In this document: positions 13,907 to 26,020 of the stretch, piece by piece | How positions within the stretch are numbered: the first letter of the stretch is position 1 | How the letters are laid out: every line of letters begins with the position of its first letter | DNA from: Trichoplax sp. H2 | Taxonomy: Eukaryota; Placozoa; Uniplacotomia; Trichoplacea | Assembly (NCBI GenBank): GCA_003344405.1 | Contig: NOWV01000101.1 | Span: 208,146-272,145, forward strand | DNA: 64,000 bases | Direction: 5' to 3' | Made by a program: the position numbers and the translations under genes | Notes under the pieces: model-generated | What the model was told of the DNA's origin: nothing | Databases searched by the model: none | What the model saw: only the letters and a program-made list of their open reading frames with translations

Positions 13907-15238
13907 GGGTATGCAGACTGTCATGAAATTAGAATTTCAACTTAGAATTCGCTATTCCAGAGCCAGATATCCACTGACAAGACGGAAGGACATCTGCTAT
14001 CCTCTATACTACAGTACAACTGTAGTAGCTAGACTCCGGACCACGACGTTACTTCGATTCAAAATGGAGAAAATGTACTTGCTGCACTGACTGCTTCCAC
14101 ACTGTAACCAGTAGACCACAACGATGTTGTACTTTTCCACTAGTATGATGTCGTAAAGGACTACTAACTACTCTTTAATAGAGTCAGACGACTGTGAAGT
14201 CGACTGACAAGGACTACTCTACTAAATAATGAAAAAATTTTGATTTTAGTGGAGTAGTCCGTTCTAATGAACTACATGGTGATAGCTTATTTATTATGGC
14301 TATAAGTGTGTATACAGCCCTCAAAACAAGCTTATTAAACAGCAAGTGGAGACTTTATTATTAGGTCTTTAAACCTTCTATGCTTGAGATTGTACTATTA
14401 CTCTAGACTCAGCAATCAGCGGTCCCTGCGCCCAACTATAATGGAGTCATTTCTTTTTCTTGATCAGAGAGAAGGACAAGAATTAGCCATGGAGTAGAAA
14501 ATAAGGCGAGCACTTGTCATTTTTCTGGTCATTCTACTATACGCTAGCACTGAAAGCGTGTACTAAAGCAACGCATTCGCTCGTGAGAGGATGACCATCG
14601 TAGTCACTGTAGAGTGTATCGTTTACGATAGACATTTCAGTTAAAATGACCAGCAATTTAGTCGGTTCGCCTATTTTGACTAGACGGTACCACGGCTTTC
14701 TGTCCGCTGTCTGTCTTCTTTTGTAGCCCCTCTGCAATCACGGGTGTCAGTCTTGGTCAGAAGGACGGATAGACAGCACCGATTCGTCGACCTCCACCGT
14801 GGAGAGAGAGAATAACATCCATTAATAAATAACTCGACGCTGCGTTGACGTAATAAGAGGAAAAAGCAAATCTTTCTTCCACATCCAAGTCTATATCATT
14901 TCTCCTCCTCCAAATTGACCAATCTAGCACTTACTGATTGCTTTGAAAGGTATGTAAAAATAGCCGATTCTGTTCAAGAGTTGAAAATCAATCTTTTCCA
15001 TCTTTAAACGTGTCATAGTCGTGTCAAAGTGCTCTCCCTCAGTCACTGCAAGTTAATTAGCCGGTGTTGATGCAAGTTGATTAGCATTGGCGAATGCTAA
15101 TGGACACCGCTTGATTTCATTTTCACTCCATCATTGCACAGCAGGGCATTTTACATTAGAATGATTATTTTAAAATGACTTGATGATAGCAATCATTTTT
15201 GAACTGTACTGTCGAAAGGAACAGTTGATTTCTTTCGT
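13907..15238. other. Non-coding, hairpin-rich stretch
   Basis: Slightly higher in GC than the flanks and rich in short inverted repeats (14183-14260; also ACTACAG/CTGTAGT around 14010-14030). A 66-codon minus-strand frame at 14537-14737 has no splice sites or family match. Non-autonomous transposon debris is possible but I find no clear terminal repeats. Confidence 0.4.
14183..14260. repeat. Two consecutive inverted repeats
   Basis: GTCAGACGAC (14183-14192) pairs with GTCGACTGAC (14199-14208) with one mismatch across a 6-base loop. GGACTACTCTACTAAA (14211-14226) pairs with TTTAGTGGAGTAGTCC (14245-14260) with one mismatch across an 18-base AT-rich loop. Both could form stable hairpins back to back. 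Confidence 0.75.
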
Positions 15239-15270
15239 GTCCTATCGATCGAGACAGCGATCGATAGGAC
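15239..15270. repeat. Perfect 13-bp inverted repeat
   Basis: GTCCTATCGATCG (15239-15251) and CGATCGATAGGAC (15258-15270) are exact reverse complements separated by six bases (AGACAG). It is the cleanest hairpin in the window. No gene abuts it, so a transcription terminator role has no support. Confidence 0.85.
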
Positions 15271-18200
15271 TACTGTACACTTGTACAATGTACGGTAAGA
15301 TGGAGGCTCTAGTCTTGATGTCGAATACAAGAGTCAAGTTAAATATTTAAAAAATGGTTGAAAATATGGATACAAGTCTGTAGATTGCCGATGCAGTACC
15401 TTGTGTCTAGTCTAGTTTAGTGTGTTAATTGGTCAAGACAGAGTCATATCCTAAGTAGGCTAAGATAACCTTGTCTATGGAGAAATTTCTTCAGATCGCG
15501 TTCAACTACAGTACTGTACAAATTGTACAAATGGACAAGCATCGAGTAGAGCAATAATCCATCTCAAAATGCCATCATCGATCACCAGCTTTGCACACAC
15601 ATTCTCTCTTCTTCTATCAGTGATCGATCATGGTAGCTTGATTGTAGAATCGAAGCCCGCTAGACAGTATCCTAGTTGTGAAAGAAATCAAAATGTACCC
15701 GATTGTTCTTTCTACACCATTCATACAACTGGGTCGTTAAGAAAACATTTGCAGCTAACTTGTTTTCTCATCTATTATCCTGGGCAAATACTATTACATG
15801 TGTGTTTTACGACTCTCTATCGCTATTGAAAAAATCATCAACCTCATCGAATTAAAAGGAAAAGGAATAGTCATTGTAAGAGGAAACCACGCACTATTCA
15901 CTATTTTCCAATAACGATTAGCTTAAGCAATCGTCATTGATCAGTCTCTTGCTCTGACTACACCGTCAATGAATTGCGCTACCGCGAACTAAATTGCCTA
16001 AGCTGAGTAAGTGTTGACAAAGGATTGTTGATTTGACTATCCAATTGAAACATCCCATCCATCATGAGCTCCTTGGCGATTTTAGCCATCACATTCATCC
16101 AGTATCGAATAAATTTCAAAAAACAACATTCTCTCCCTACTGACTACCTACTTTACCCTATTCTCACCAGTATCTCTTGGATATAGTACTATTTTCAACA
16201 CTTTTGATCAATATACCCAATGGAACAGATACTGTAGAACTAATAACACGTTCAGTTTGGAGATTGTCAGTGGTGTTGTTAATTTATTTCTTGGACATTT
16301 TAAAAGGCGTCAAAACCGAGATTTGTCAAGATGAAAAGTTTTTTCTCTTATTAACTTACTCTCTCTTGACTCTTATCACAGCCGCTTTAGACTATAGAGG
16401 ATTTATTTCGTCATTAATAATTTACTTTGATCGATAGCTAGTGCTACCTGATGGCGATTTTCGGATGGATCACCATGCATTGAATGGGGTGTTGTAAGCC
16501 TTCGAGTTTTTCTTTCCCTTCACTACTCTGTTGGTCCTACCATGATGATGACTATATAAACTTGTTCAGTTCTTGAGAAATGAGCTATCATCAGTCAAGT
16601 TGAATACGAGTAAACTTGGTGGTCTGATGATCGATACTGTATTATTGATTAGCATTTTTTGACACTATGAGTGATTAGCATTAATACCAGGTGCTTTTTA
16701 TCCGACGATAACAAGCCAATAGAATGGTTAGAAGCTATTTGAACAGGGATAGCGCCACTAACTCGATAGCCGATTGTATTACAACTTGTCTACCATCAAA
16801 ATCATGATCATCAATCATGGTACCATGGTATATTCAACATGGCATGGAATAGGATTGATTTTCAACATCGATGATTTGTTGTAGTAGGCAATTTATTATA
16901 CCTATCCGATTCGATCGACGCAATTGGCTGTTAGCGGTAGGCTATAGCATCATTTCAATGGTATATAACATATGGATAGTTTAAAAAGAATTCATTTTTC
17001 TTTTCGGGGGGTTACAATATTGACTGTGATCACTCATATTAAAACTACAAGTCATGCCAATCATGTTGCTTGATTCTTGGCAATACTTTCGGCTAATTTA
17101 CGGTACATGATCACTGTATCTTGCTAGTCTTGACCGTTTGATAAGATGCTATTTTTACCATCCAACCTATTTGCTTTTCTACAACGATGGTAGAATAGTG
17201 TCTTGCTCAATCGGAGATATTATTCTTGATGAGTATTGTTGGGTGGCAGTTATGGCGCTTACAATTAATTTATCCATGTCCGTCAAGGCTGACAGGCTAT
17301 TTTCTTCCTTTCCAAAGCTGGACAAAATTCTTCTCTTTGTTATGATTTAAATAAAAAAAAAAAATAGGGGAATTTTTTTGTCCTTACAAGTGCCTACAAG
17401 TCTAGTGTATCATGGAATAGTTGAAGTTTATCACTGTAACCATCTATTGGTAAGGAATAGATCATATTATAGGTAGATGTTTCTGTTGAGGGATAATATG
17501 CTGTGCAAAGAGCTTAATTTGTGTGTCGAGCACCTTTTCTACATTTCAATTCTGGCTATAACATGATCAAGATAAGTTCTTTGTCAGAAAAATGGCTATT
17601 TTGACCGGGACCATCATATTGAAATCGACTGTACTAGATGGATAAAGCACTTCCCTGTTGATTGCTATTATTAGAGCAATTTAGCTTTCAATATACAGGA
17701 GGGGACATTAAATTGTAAGGCTAAATGGAGAGCTATGGCATGGTCCAGTAGGACAGTTATTTCTTTTCCCTCTCTCTCTTCAATATTATTTTCTCGACAA
17801 TAGCCATGATTAATATCCTTGCTTTAGTGGTCAGCCTGCAAGGTATTTACAGCATTGATCATCATAATGGCGTAATATTGAAAGAAAAACACACGATTCA
17901 TCCATGTACACCACCTGCTGCGTAATTCCTCTCCACTAATTTAACCTGCAAAATATTCAATATCGACTCTTCTAAGGAAAAAGTTCTTTTGGGGGCCATT
18001 TTGGAATTTACAATACACCACCCACTATGGTACTGCAGTGTAGAAAATGAATTTTTCAATAGTAAGATTTCTTATTGCCTTTACTGCTTAGGAGTTGGTG
18101 GATTTCCATCATCAATATTCATGATGTATCCTACTCATTTTATAAATTTGGACCGATTTTCTAGGGTGTTTCAATCAACATTTTTTTCTGGGGGGGGGGG

Positions 18201-20454
18201 GAAATTTCTTTTTAATTCAATTTGAATTGAACTTTTAATTATATTTTTCTTCATTTCTTTGCTAATTTTACAAGTCTTATCTACAGCAATTCAGATAATC
18301 TACTTGCAATACAACTTCTACTAAGATAATGACTGACACATAAGATTTAATCCATCACTTTAGCCACTCTTGTCGATAGAGAATAGATGAACAAAGTTCT
18401 TTTTTTTCACTGTCATTGCAATTCCACTCGCTATCGATATTCTTAAAATATTTTCCAAATGGATTGATTGAGGATATGACTTCATGTTTACTCGTCGCTC
18501 AATCAATCCATCCTTACTGTCTTTCATAGTGGAATTGGAAATGTAATTTTTCATTCGCAATATCCATTCACAGAAATAATTTCCGCTTTGAATTTTAAAT
18601 GCTACAACAGTTGAAATGATTTTTTTTTCTTCTAAATCTGTTGCTTTTGAGTTTCTCAATGACTTTTGCTTAAAGGCTATTTTGAATATAGTTTGACCGC
18701 GATAATTTTATCTGAAAAATGGAACAACCACGCCAAAAATAGTAGATACAAGGCAAGAACAGTACTATCGCTTTATTAACAACGAGTTCTTTCTCTTATA
18801 GGCAATTATATTATTGTGGCTCATCATTCCATAGGACACAAACCTGCATCCATGACGACTGAACTTTTAGAATATCGACAAGAAGTTTAAAAAGATTATT
18901 GTAAGCTGGTGATAGCTAATTGGGGGCGATACCATTTCCAATATCGTCAATAATTAATTATTGAATTAATCTTCGCCATTCAATCTCCGCTTGAACAAGG
19001 TTAGTATGATTAATACAACATCGATGCATTATCCTTCGTCAAGTGTTGAATTGTTCTACAATGTTATGGCCTAATCATCATCAAATAACTATTCACAGTG
19101 ACGATATCCTTTTGCCTTGATTAGCACGTAATTATTATTTGGATTATATTAACGATAAACATATGGGCGGCTAATTAGTCCAAAGTGATCCTAATTTGAC
19201 CCAATTGCATTGAGTATCACTAAATTGAGACATAATGGATAAAAATATGACATAGCAGTACTAATTCCATGGATACTTGTATTTAAAGTAGTGCCAAGTG
19301 TGAGTATGAATTGAAAAGAACGATTGAAACATGGCGATGAAAAGGATAGTTCAATTCGGATCGATCAGTTAGGCAATTATGCAAGTCAAATTGCAGTCTG
19401 TTTTTTTCTACATATTGATTCGTTATTCATCGATAGTACTGTACATGCATAATATACTCTTATTGTTATTTCATCAACATTGATGTTAAAATGTTTTCTT
19501 CTCCCTAATTTGACCATTGTTGCAATTAGATTTGAAAAGCAGTGATAACTTATAGAATGTTTAATGGAGATGACGTATAACTGAGTTTGTACTTTTTAGT
19601 CCACTTGCTAGCGTATTAGAATAGAAATGATCGAGAATTGAATACGGATAGGGACAAAAAAATAACGGGAAAAAATAGTAGTTATCAAAAGTAACTCTTC
19701 ATTAGCATTTATAGTCTAGTATAAACATGACAACTTTTAATAGGATATTATAGCCAAGGATAGAATTTTAGATTTTCTAAATCCATGACAAAGTTGATCA
19801 TTCAAGTAGTCAGTGACAAGCTAGGGAGGATTAACCTACACTAATTATCTAATTTCTTTATACGTTTAAATAATTATTCATTTCTAGGTCGATTTTTTGA
19901 CATTATCCACTCAGTTTTGATCGATTCAACAACACTATTAAAAGCTTTTACAAAATACGAGTAACATCCTACTCTACTACTTCATAGTAATAGAGAATAG
20001 CATGGAAAGATTCCATGTGTACATATATAATATATACGATAAGTAAGGAATCAACCAAATGATTGTCTTTGATGGGCTTTCCTTAGGGAATTTCGAATGA
20101 AATTACTACAAATTTACAATTAAAGATGCTTTTTATCTTAGTTGTAACACTAATTAGAAACTCTTGTGGTATATGAGTGTGTTTTTAAAGTCTTCAAATT
20201 GAAATAACAAGACATAAGTGGATACGAATTTCTTATTATAACTTTTAATTTAATTGAACATTATTATTATACTTCTATAATCGACTTATGTACCTTTTTT
20301 GAATATTATGTATTTATAATAAATCATGATAATGAACTAATGATACATGTGTTAATAAATAGGATACAAAAAATAATATATGTAGAGTACTTTATTTCGT
20401 CAGTACTTGAATTGGATTTTTTATTTTTCAAAATAGAAGAATTCAAATTTCAAG
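15271..20454. other. Non-coding stretch upstream of gene A
   Basis: Several open frames of 70-99 codons occur (15569-15829, 16177-16437, 17138-17350 and 17989-18225 on +; 18360-18659 on -). Most lack an ATG at the frame start and none has splice-site support or recognisable motifs; frames of this size are expected by chance over this length. The last part must contain the promoter or 5' exons of gene A. A T-rich tract ending TTCAAAATAG at 20436 looks like a splice acceptor, so an undetected 5' exon may lie here. Confidence 0.4.
18190..18201 (+). repeat. 12-base G homopolymer
   Basis: An uninterrupted run of twelve G in otherwise AT-rich DNA, preceded by a T run and followed by AAATTTC. It may be a true mononucleotide repeat able to form G-quadruplex-type structures, or a base-calling or assembly artefact. 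Confidence 0.9.
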
Positions 20455-23400
20455 ATGGAAGATTTAAAAACTCAATTAGATGAAAAAACCACTGCATTAA
20501 AAAACCTGCAACAATATCATGATAAGATGCAAGAAGATGCTAAAGAGGAAACTGAAGCCCTAATTTCTCAAGTTAAAAGTTTACAAGATCAACTACTTGA
20601 GGTGAAATATAAATATAAAAAGTAAACTGAGTAAAATGTTCTTGACATTTTTGCTTATATAAAGTGAAGTAGTAGTCTTGGTATGGGATGGAAATGGATT
20701 TCTTTAAATTATTTTTTAATTTAAATATCTTAAAATTAGCTTACTAATTACTTCCTTTAACATTCTCATTGTGTCTCCTGTCATATAATAACGGTTAAAA
20801 TGGTATTAACGTCTACTATAGAGACGTATGTAATCATTTTCTCGGTGTTAAGAATAAAAAAAAAAGTTCTATCGATTGCCTTTTACTAAATGTTAAATCT
20901 ATTCTGTTATAGGTGAATGATCTTATGGAAGTAAAAAGTCTAGAAACGCTAAATAGAGATCAAAATGAAACGGATAAACTAGATGCAATGATCAAGCGTA
21001 ATAAGAATTTGGAACAAACAATTTCAAACCTTTGGGAAAAGTTAGAACAGAAGAACAATGAATTAAAATCTTCTGTTAATAATAGTGGTAATTATATATC
21101 TCCGTTATCCAACGCGGAAAACACATTAAATCCTACGCAACAAAGCTTATTAGATTTACCAAGTGCTCAAATATCATTTCAAGCTCTATTATCCAAGTTA
21201 ATGCTTCCATCTGATTTACAAACTGATCTATATAATTCATTTCATCAGTACTATAACTCGGTCAGTTGTCTTCACAATTTATTTGAACTAGATGACAACG
21301 CCATATTAAAATCGGATGGAAAAGACGAAAATAAAATTGCAACCAATGAAAGTAATACTGATTTAGTTGAAAAGTTAAAATATCGCCTTCAAGGAATCGC
21401 AAGCTCGATACAATCTATTGCTCAGTATATTTATAAATTAAGTCAAGCGTTAGGTGTGGATGGAATTAAAAATAATCGTAATTTGGATACAGCTAACAGT
21501 AAAGATCATGATTTAGAAGAAATCGAATCTCAGCTACATCAAAATTATAATGAAATTATCCAGTGGATTTCAATACAGAATTCGTTAGCTGTTGAAAAAA
21601 TTCAAAAATCAAAAGACCAACGTATACAACAACTAGAAGAAGCTATTAATAATCAAGATAATCAATTAATTCAATTAAATCAAATGAAAGATAAATTTGA
21701 AAACGAATTGCTAACTCAAGATCGACAAAGTACCAATCATATTGATAAACTAACTCAAAAATTAACCGATTTTAAGGATGAAAATTCTCATTTAAATCGT
21801 AAATGCCTAGAACTTGAAAGTTTATTAAAAAAGGCTACTGATGACTTTCACCAGAAAAATAAATCGTATGTACAACAGTGTCAAGGTATCCAATTTAAAA
21901 TTGAGGATATGATCGTTACCAATCGACAAGAACTTGATCTACTACAGAAAGAATACGAATTAAATAATTCAATAGACGGCGTAACAGCAGATAGTGGTAA
22001 CAATTCTATTCAATTGCTTGACACGGAAGAAATTAAGATTCAGCGTAAAGAGTCGTTGAAAGAGTTAGAAATGAAATGGGAAGAATTACTTCATAGTGCT
22101 AAGATGGAAATTGTATCACTTAAAGAACAACACAATCATGAAATACAACTTCTTGATGAAAAATATCGTGCAGATGTTGATAAATTACAAAAGAAATTAG
22201 AAGATAAGCCATTCAATGAAGCTGAAAATAAGAATCAAGAAGAAGAACTAATATCATCTAATTATGGTAATGTTGTACTGCGAAAAAAGAATCGGAAGCA
22301 AAATAATATGCGTCCTTGGAATACTAATATCAAGTCCGATCAAGCCATTAAGTCGGCACTACTGAACGGCGATCAATCACAGCCGTCATCGTCAATAGTT
22401 ACAGACAAATTGAATATAAATACTAACCGTATTGAAAATTTAAAAGTGCAATTTCATCAAGAGATCACTAATTTGCTCACTCAAATTGATCGCTTAATTG
22501 TTAGTGAAAATGCAGATAATCAACAATTGCAAGCATGGGCAACTGCAATTCAACAACTTCATACGGTTTATCAAGCTGAAGTGGATCTTTTATTTCAAGA
22601 ATATAAAATTTTACAGCAGTCATTATCGATTGACAAACAACAAATAATTGATAACTTAACTAAGCAACATCATGAAAATATACAAAAATTGAAGGAAACA
22701 CTTGCTGCTGAAGCAGCAGAAAATGATTCAGTTAAGAGAAAAGAACTTGAAGATCATTTTAATGAAAATTTGATTAATGTAACTGAAACTATAGAAAAAC
22801 AATGTCAACAACATTACAAGGAAGAATTATCTATCATACAGAAACAAATGAATAAAGAAATAGATGACATGAAAAAGAGACATCATCAAGAATGGCTTGA
22901 TTCACAAGATAAGGAAATCAATTTTTCATTAGCACTAGAAAATTTATCTGTGGATCAGCAAAATTATCATCAAATATTACTTAAGAAAGAGGATGAAATA
23001 TCGTCTAGATTGGAGCAATTTTGCGTTACCGAATTGGAATTGTTGAGAAATAAGTTAAGTACACTTGATGATAAAACATCAATTATCGATCAGTTGCAAG
23101 ACAGCTTACTTCACTATAAACGTACCATGTTACAATTCATGTTTGAAGAAATACAGAAATATTACCAAAGTCATCAAGATGTAATAAACACATATCATCA
23201 CAAAGTGGAAGCAAAAATGATGAATCTATACCAACAAGGTCTGGATAATGTACGTCAACAACATGAAGATAATATGAAAAAGATAAAAGAGGAAACTACA
23301 GCAACTTTAACATCACATCATGAAGTAGCTATGGCCCAGTTGAAAGATAATTACCAAAAGGAACTATTAAGTAAGATGGAATCGGCAAGGATCTCTTTAA

Positions 23401-25994
23401 CAGCAAAATTAAATGAACAACATGAAGAAGAATTAAATAATTTACGTAATCATTTGCAAGATACTTATGAAAATAGCATTAGGGTAGCATTGGATGAATT
23501 AAAACGAAAAGAAAAACTATCTCAGGAAAAATTTGATGAAAGAGTTGAAAAAACCGTCGATGAAGTACTTGAACAACGATTGATGCAATATAATAATGAA
23601 ATAAAAAAATTGCATGATCAAACCATTGATTTGGAGAGAAAGTTAGCCGAGCAACAAAATATCAATGCTTTCACAAATGTTGAGAACGGCTCTCAGAATG
23701 TTGAAATTATCACTAACGATACAATAGATAATGCAAACGATCATACTAAAGAAAAATCAAGAGATGTTCAAATGCAAGAAAGTAAATTAACTGATGGAAA
23801 TGCAGAGGATATAAAACCTATAACAGATTTTCCCCGTGACTATCAATCTATCGTCAGCTCAATTGAATATTTACTGAACATTTCGAGATATCATGCGTCT
23901 ATGGATAGCAATAAAGATAGCGATAATAATAATACATCATCATTGTTATTAACAGAAATGGTATTTGAATATCTCAAGAAGTTGGTACGTGGCCAAAAGA
24001 CTGGAAAGCAAGAGCTTTCAGAGTCGGAAGTGGAAAAAATTCGTGCTTTAATAGAAGAATTAGAAAAGAAATGGACAAAGATTACACGTGATGATTGGAT
24101 ATCAGTGATTAATAGTAGCGCTTTAATATCGTCTCAGAAAGATGATTTTAACCTTTATGATGCTTTACCATACACTTTAACAACACTTAAAAATCTCATA
24201 TCAAGCAATACGAATGATACAGATGAAATATCAGTACAGGGAAATGATTCTTCGAAGTTACGTTCACCTCATTATTTGGTGGTAATTCTCGAAACTGTAT
24301 CTCAGCTTCTATTAGTAAACGCTTTGGAATTAGCACTTAATTGCAAATCACTAAGTAACAGTAAAAGTAACAGCAATTATAATGGAGGGCTTGTTACGGT
24401 TTCTACTACAGAAGGTAGACAGTCCTTTCCTCCGTTATATAAAGATTTTATGTTGCAATTAATATCGCAAATGGAATCAATGAAAAAAGACTTAAAACAG
24501 GTTCTTGAGTATTTTAGTACGATGAATCATGGTACTACTGAAGTTACTGCCTCAACGATGAGGCAATATTTGCAGCCAATGTTGAAGAAAATCATGCAAT
24601 TTATTGGAGATCCGACTGTAGTGGAAGAGACGTCTCGTCCTAGACTTGCTGATGAGCATATGAAAGCGCCAACTATTGCAGATAATGGTAAGAATAATAA
24701 TGGCAGCGTAGAAGAAATCAATCTGAAAATAGATCGAAAAGTTATAACCTCCAAAAATTTGACAAGGGATCATTTTAATTACCTTGAAGCTATGATTGTT
24801 CAAAACTATCAATTTGATCGAATACTCGATTTAGAAATTGATAGAAAGTCGGTTGTTTACAGTCAAATTCAACTAGTAGTTGACAAGGAGTGTTTGGCTT
24901 TCGAAAAGCGCTGTAAGGCTCGGTTACAACAACAACTTGATTCAACCTTCACTAGTAATGAAATTAATATTTTAATGGAGCAATGTAATAAAGCTATAAA
25001 GGAAATACAGAGATACAGAAATCAATTGACGACTGAGTCAAATTCTAAAAGTGTTAATGATTTGAACGTTGCTAAAGAAAAATTTTATTCCGATTTAGTA
25101 TCGCAAAAACAATTTGCAACGTGGCAACGCCACCGTATTGATGATGAAATAATCTGTTCATTAATCATTAAAGAATTGTTTATAATGCAATTAGATCAAC
25201 TTGGTAAACAACAGGAATGCTTGCTTCATAAATTAGAGAAAGATGAAACATTTACTATGCAGCAGAAATCGATTATTAATCAATTGGATGTGTTGGATAG
25301 CGATTTGCAACAAGAGAACCGGTTATTACGAGATTGGTTAGTTGAAGGTGATACATATGGATATAATAACTATACAACTAAGTCCGATCAGTTGGACTAT
25401 AATTCTTATCCGTCAAATAGTAGTGATCATTCTACTATATCTTCATATGTATTGATCAATAATATGAGCAAAAAAGGAACGGAATTGAGTTCATATTCTA
25501 CCGGGCAAAATAGCGAGCAGGAGAGTAAGGCATATTCTCGAAATGTTAGTGCAAGTACACCGATAGAATCTTCGTTTAAGAGGGTTAGCTTTACATCCCC
25601 GGCTCGTTCAAACAATAATGTTTCGTCCTGTAAGAGAAGTCCATCAAACGAAGGTAGCCTTAACTTGGGTAGTAAACTAACTGACAGCAGCCTAGCGAGC
25701 TCGTCGTTTGGCTATCATGTCAATGACGCTAATACTTTCTATAGCTCGAAAAGCAGTAGAGATAAATACAGCTATCACTCGATATCCAATATTGCGTCTC
25801 CGACTTCAAATGAATTAAACACTCTTACAAGCTATAATTCTCGAAATCAATCAAATCATAGTCGTTCTAGTCTATATCGTCAACAGAGACTAACTCACAA
25901 TTCAAAATATTGGGAAGAAATACAAAACCTTCGTCAAGATCTCGCTCTTCATCAGCATTTGCGGTCACAGCAGGATATATTTAATCTCAAGTAA
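20455..25994 (+). CDS. Gene A: large coiled-coil protein, two exons, family not recognised
   Basis: Exon 1 is 20455-20601 (49 codons from ATG; in-frame TAG at 20434). The 311-nt intron has donor GAG|GTGAAA and acceptor CTGTTATAG|GTGAAT. Exon 2 is 20913-25994, phase 0, ending TAA. The product is about 1,742 residues. Residues 1-110, about 190-500 and 540-990 are heptad-like, rich in Q, E, K, L and N, and are probably coiled coil. Residues about 1016-1500 are less repetitive and contain aromatic and hydrophobic clusters such as YLVVILETVSQLLLVNALEL, suggesting helical globular segments. Residues about 1528-1742 are a serine- and asparagine-rich, probably disordered tail with RVSFTSPAR, ending in a short helix YWEEIQNLRQDLALHQ. 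There is no signal peptide, membrane segment or enzyme motif. A cytoskeletal or centrosomal scaffold is plausible from type and neighbourhood, but that is inference. The start is uncertain: AG dinucleotides at 20436 and 20454 could be acceptors for an upstream exon. Confidence 0.8.
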
Positions 25995-26014
25995 TGTTGG
26001 TTTTCGATTCGAAC

Positions 26015-26020
26015 AATAAA
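26015..26020 (+). promoter_or_regulatory. Polyadenylation signal AATAAA for gene A
   Basis: A canonical AATAAA lies 20 bases after the gene A stop codon, followed within about 50 bases by T-rich sequence (TTCCAAATTTTTTAATT). It would give a very short 3' UTR. Confidence 0.55.

Noticed and set aside
15239-15270. Hairpin as a rho-independent-type terminator
   Set aside because: There is no adjacent gene and no T run after the stem, and this is a eukaryotic context.
15569-18225. Plus-strand frames at 15569-15829, 16177-16437, 17138-17350 and 17989-18225
   Set aside because: Most open at TTG rather than ATG; the translations are hydrophobic and low in charged residues, as expected of translated AT-rich non-coding DNA, and none ends at a convincing donor.
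18360-18659. 99-codon minus-strand frame (open to about 18713)
   Set aside because: No ATG near its start, no family match, and one or so frames of this length are expected by chance in this much AT-rich DNA.
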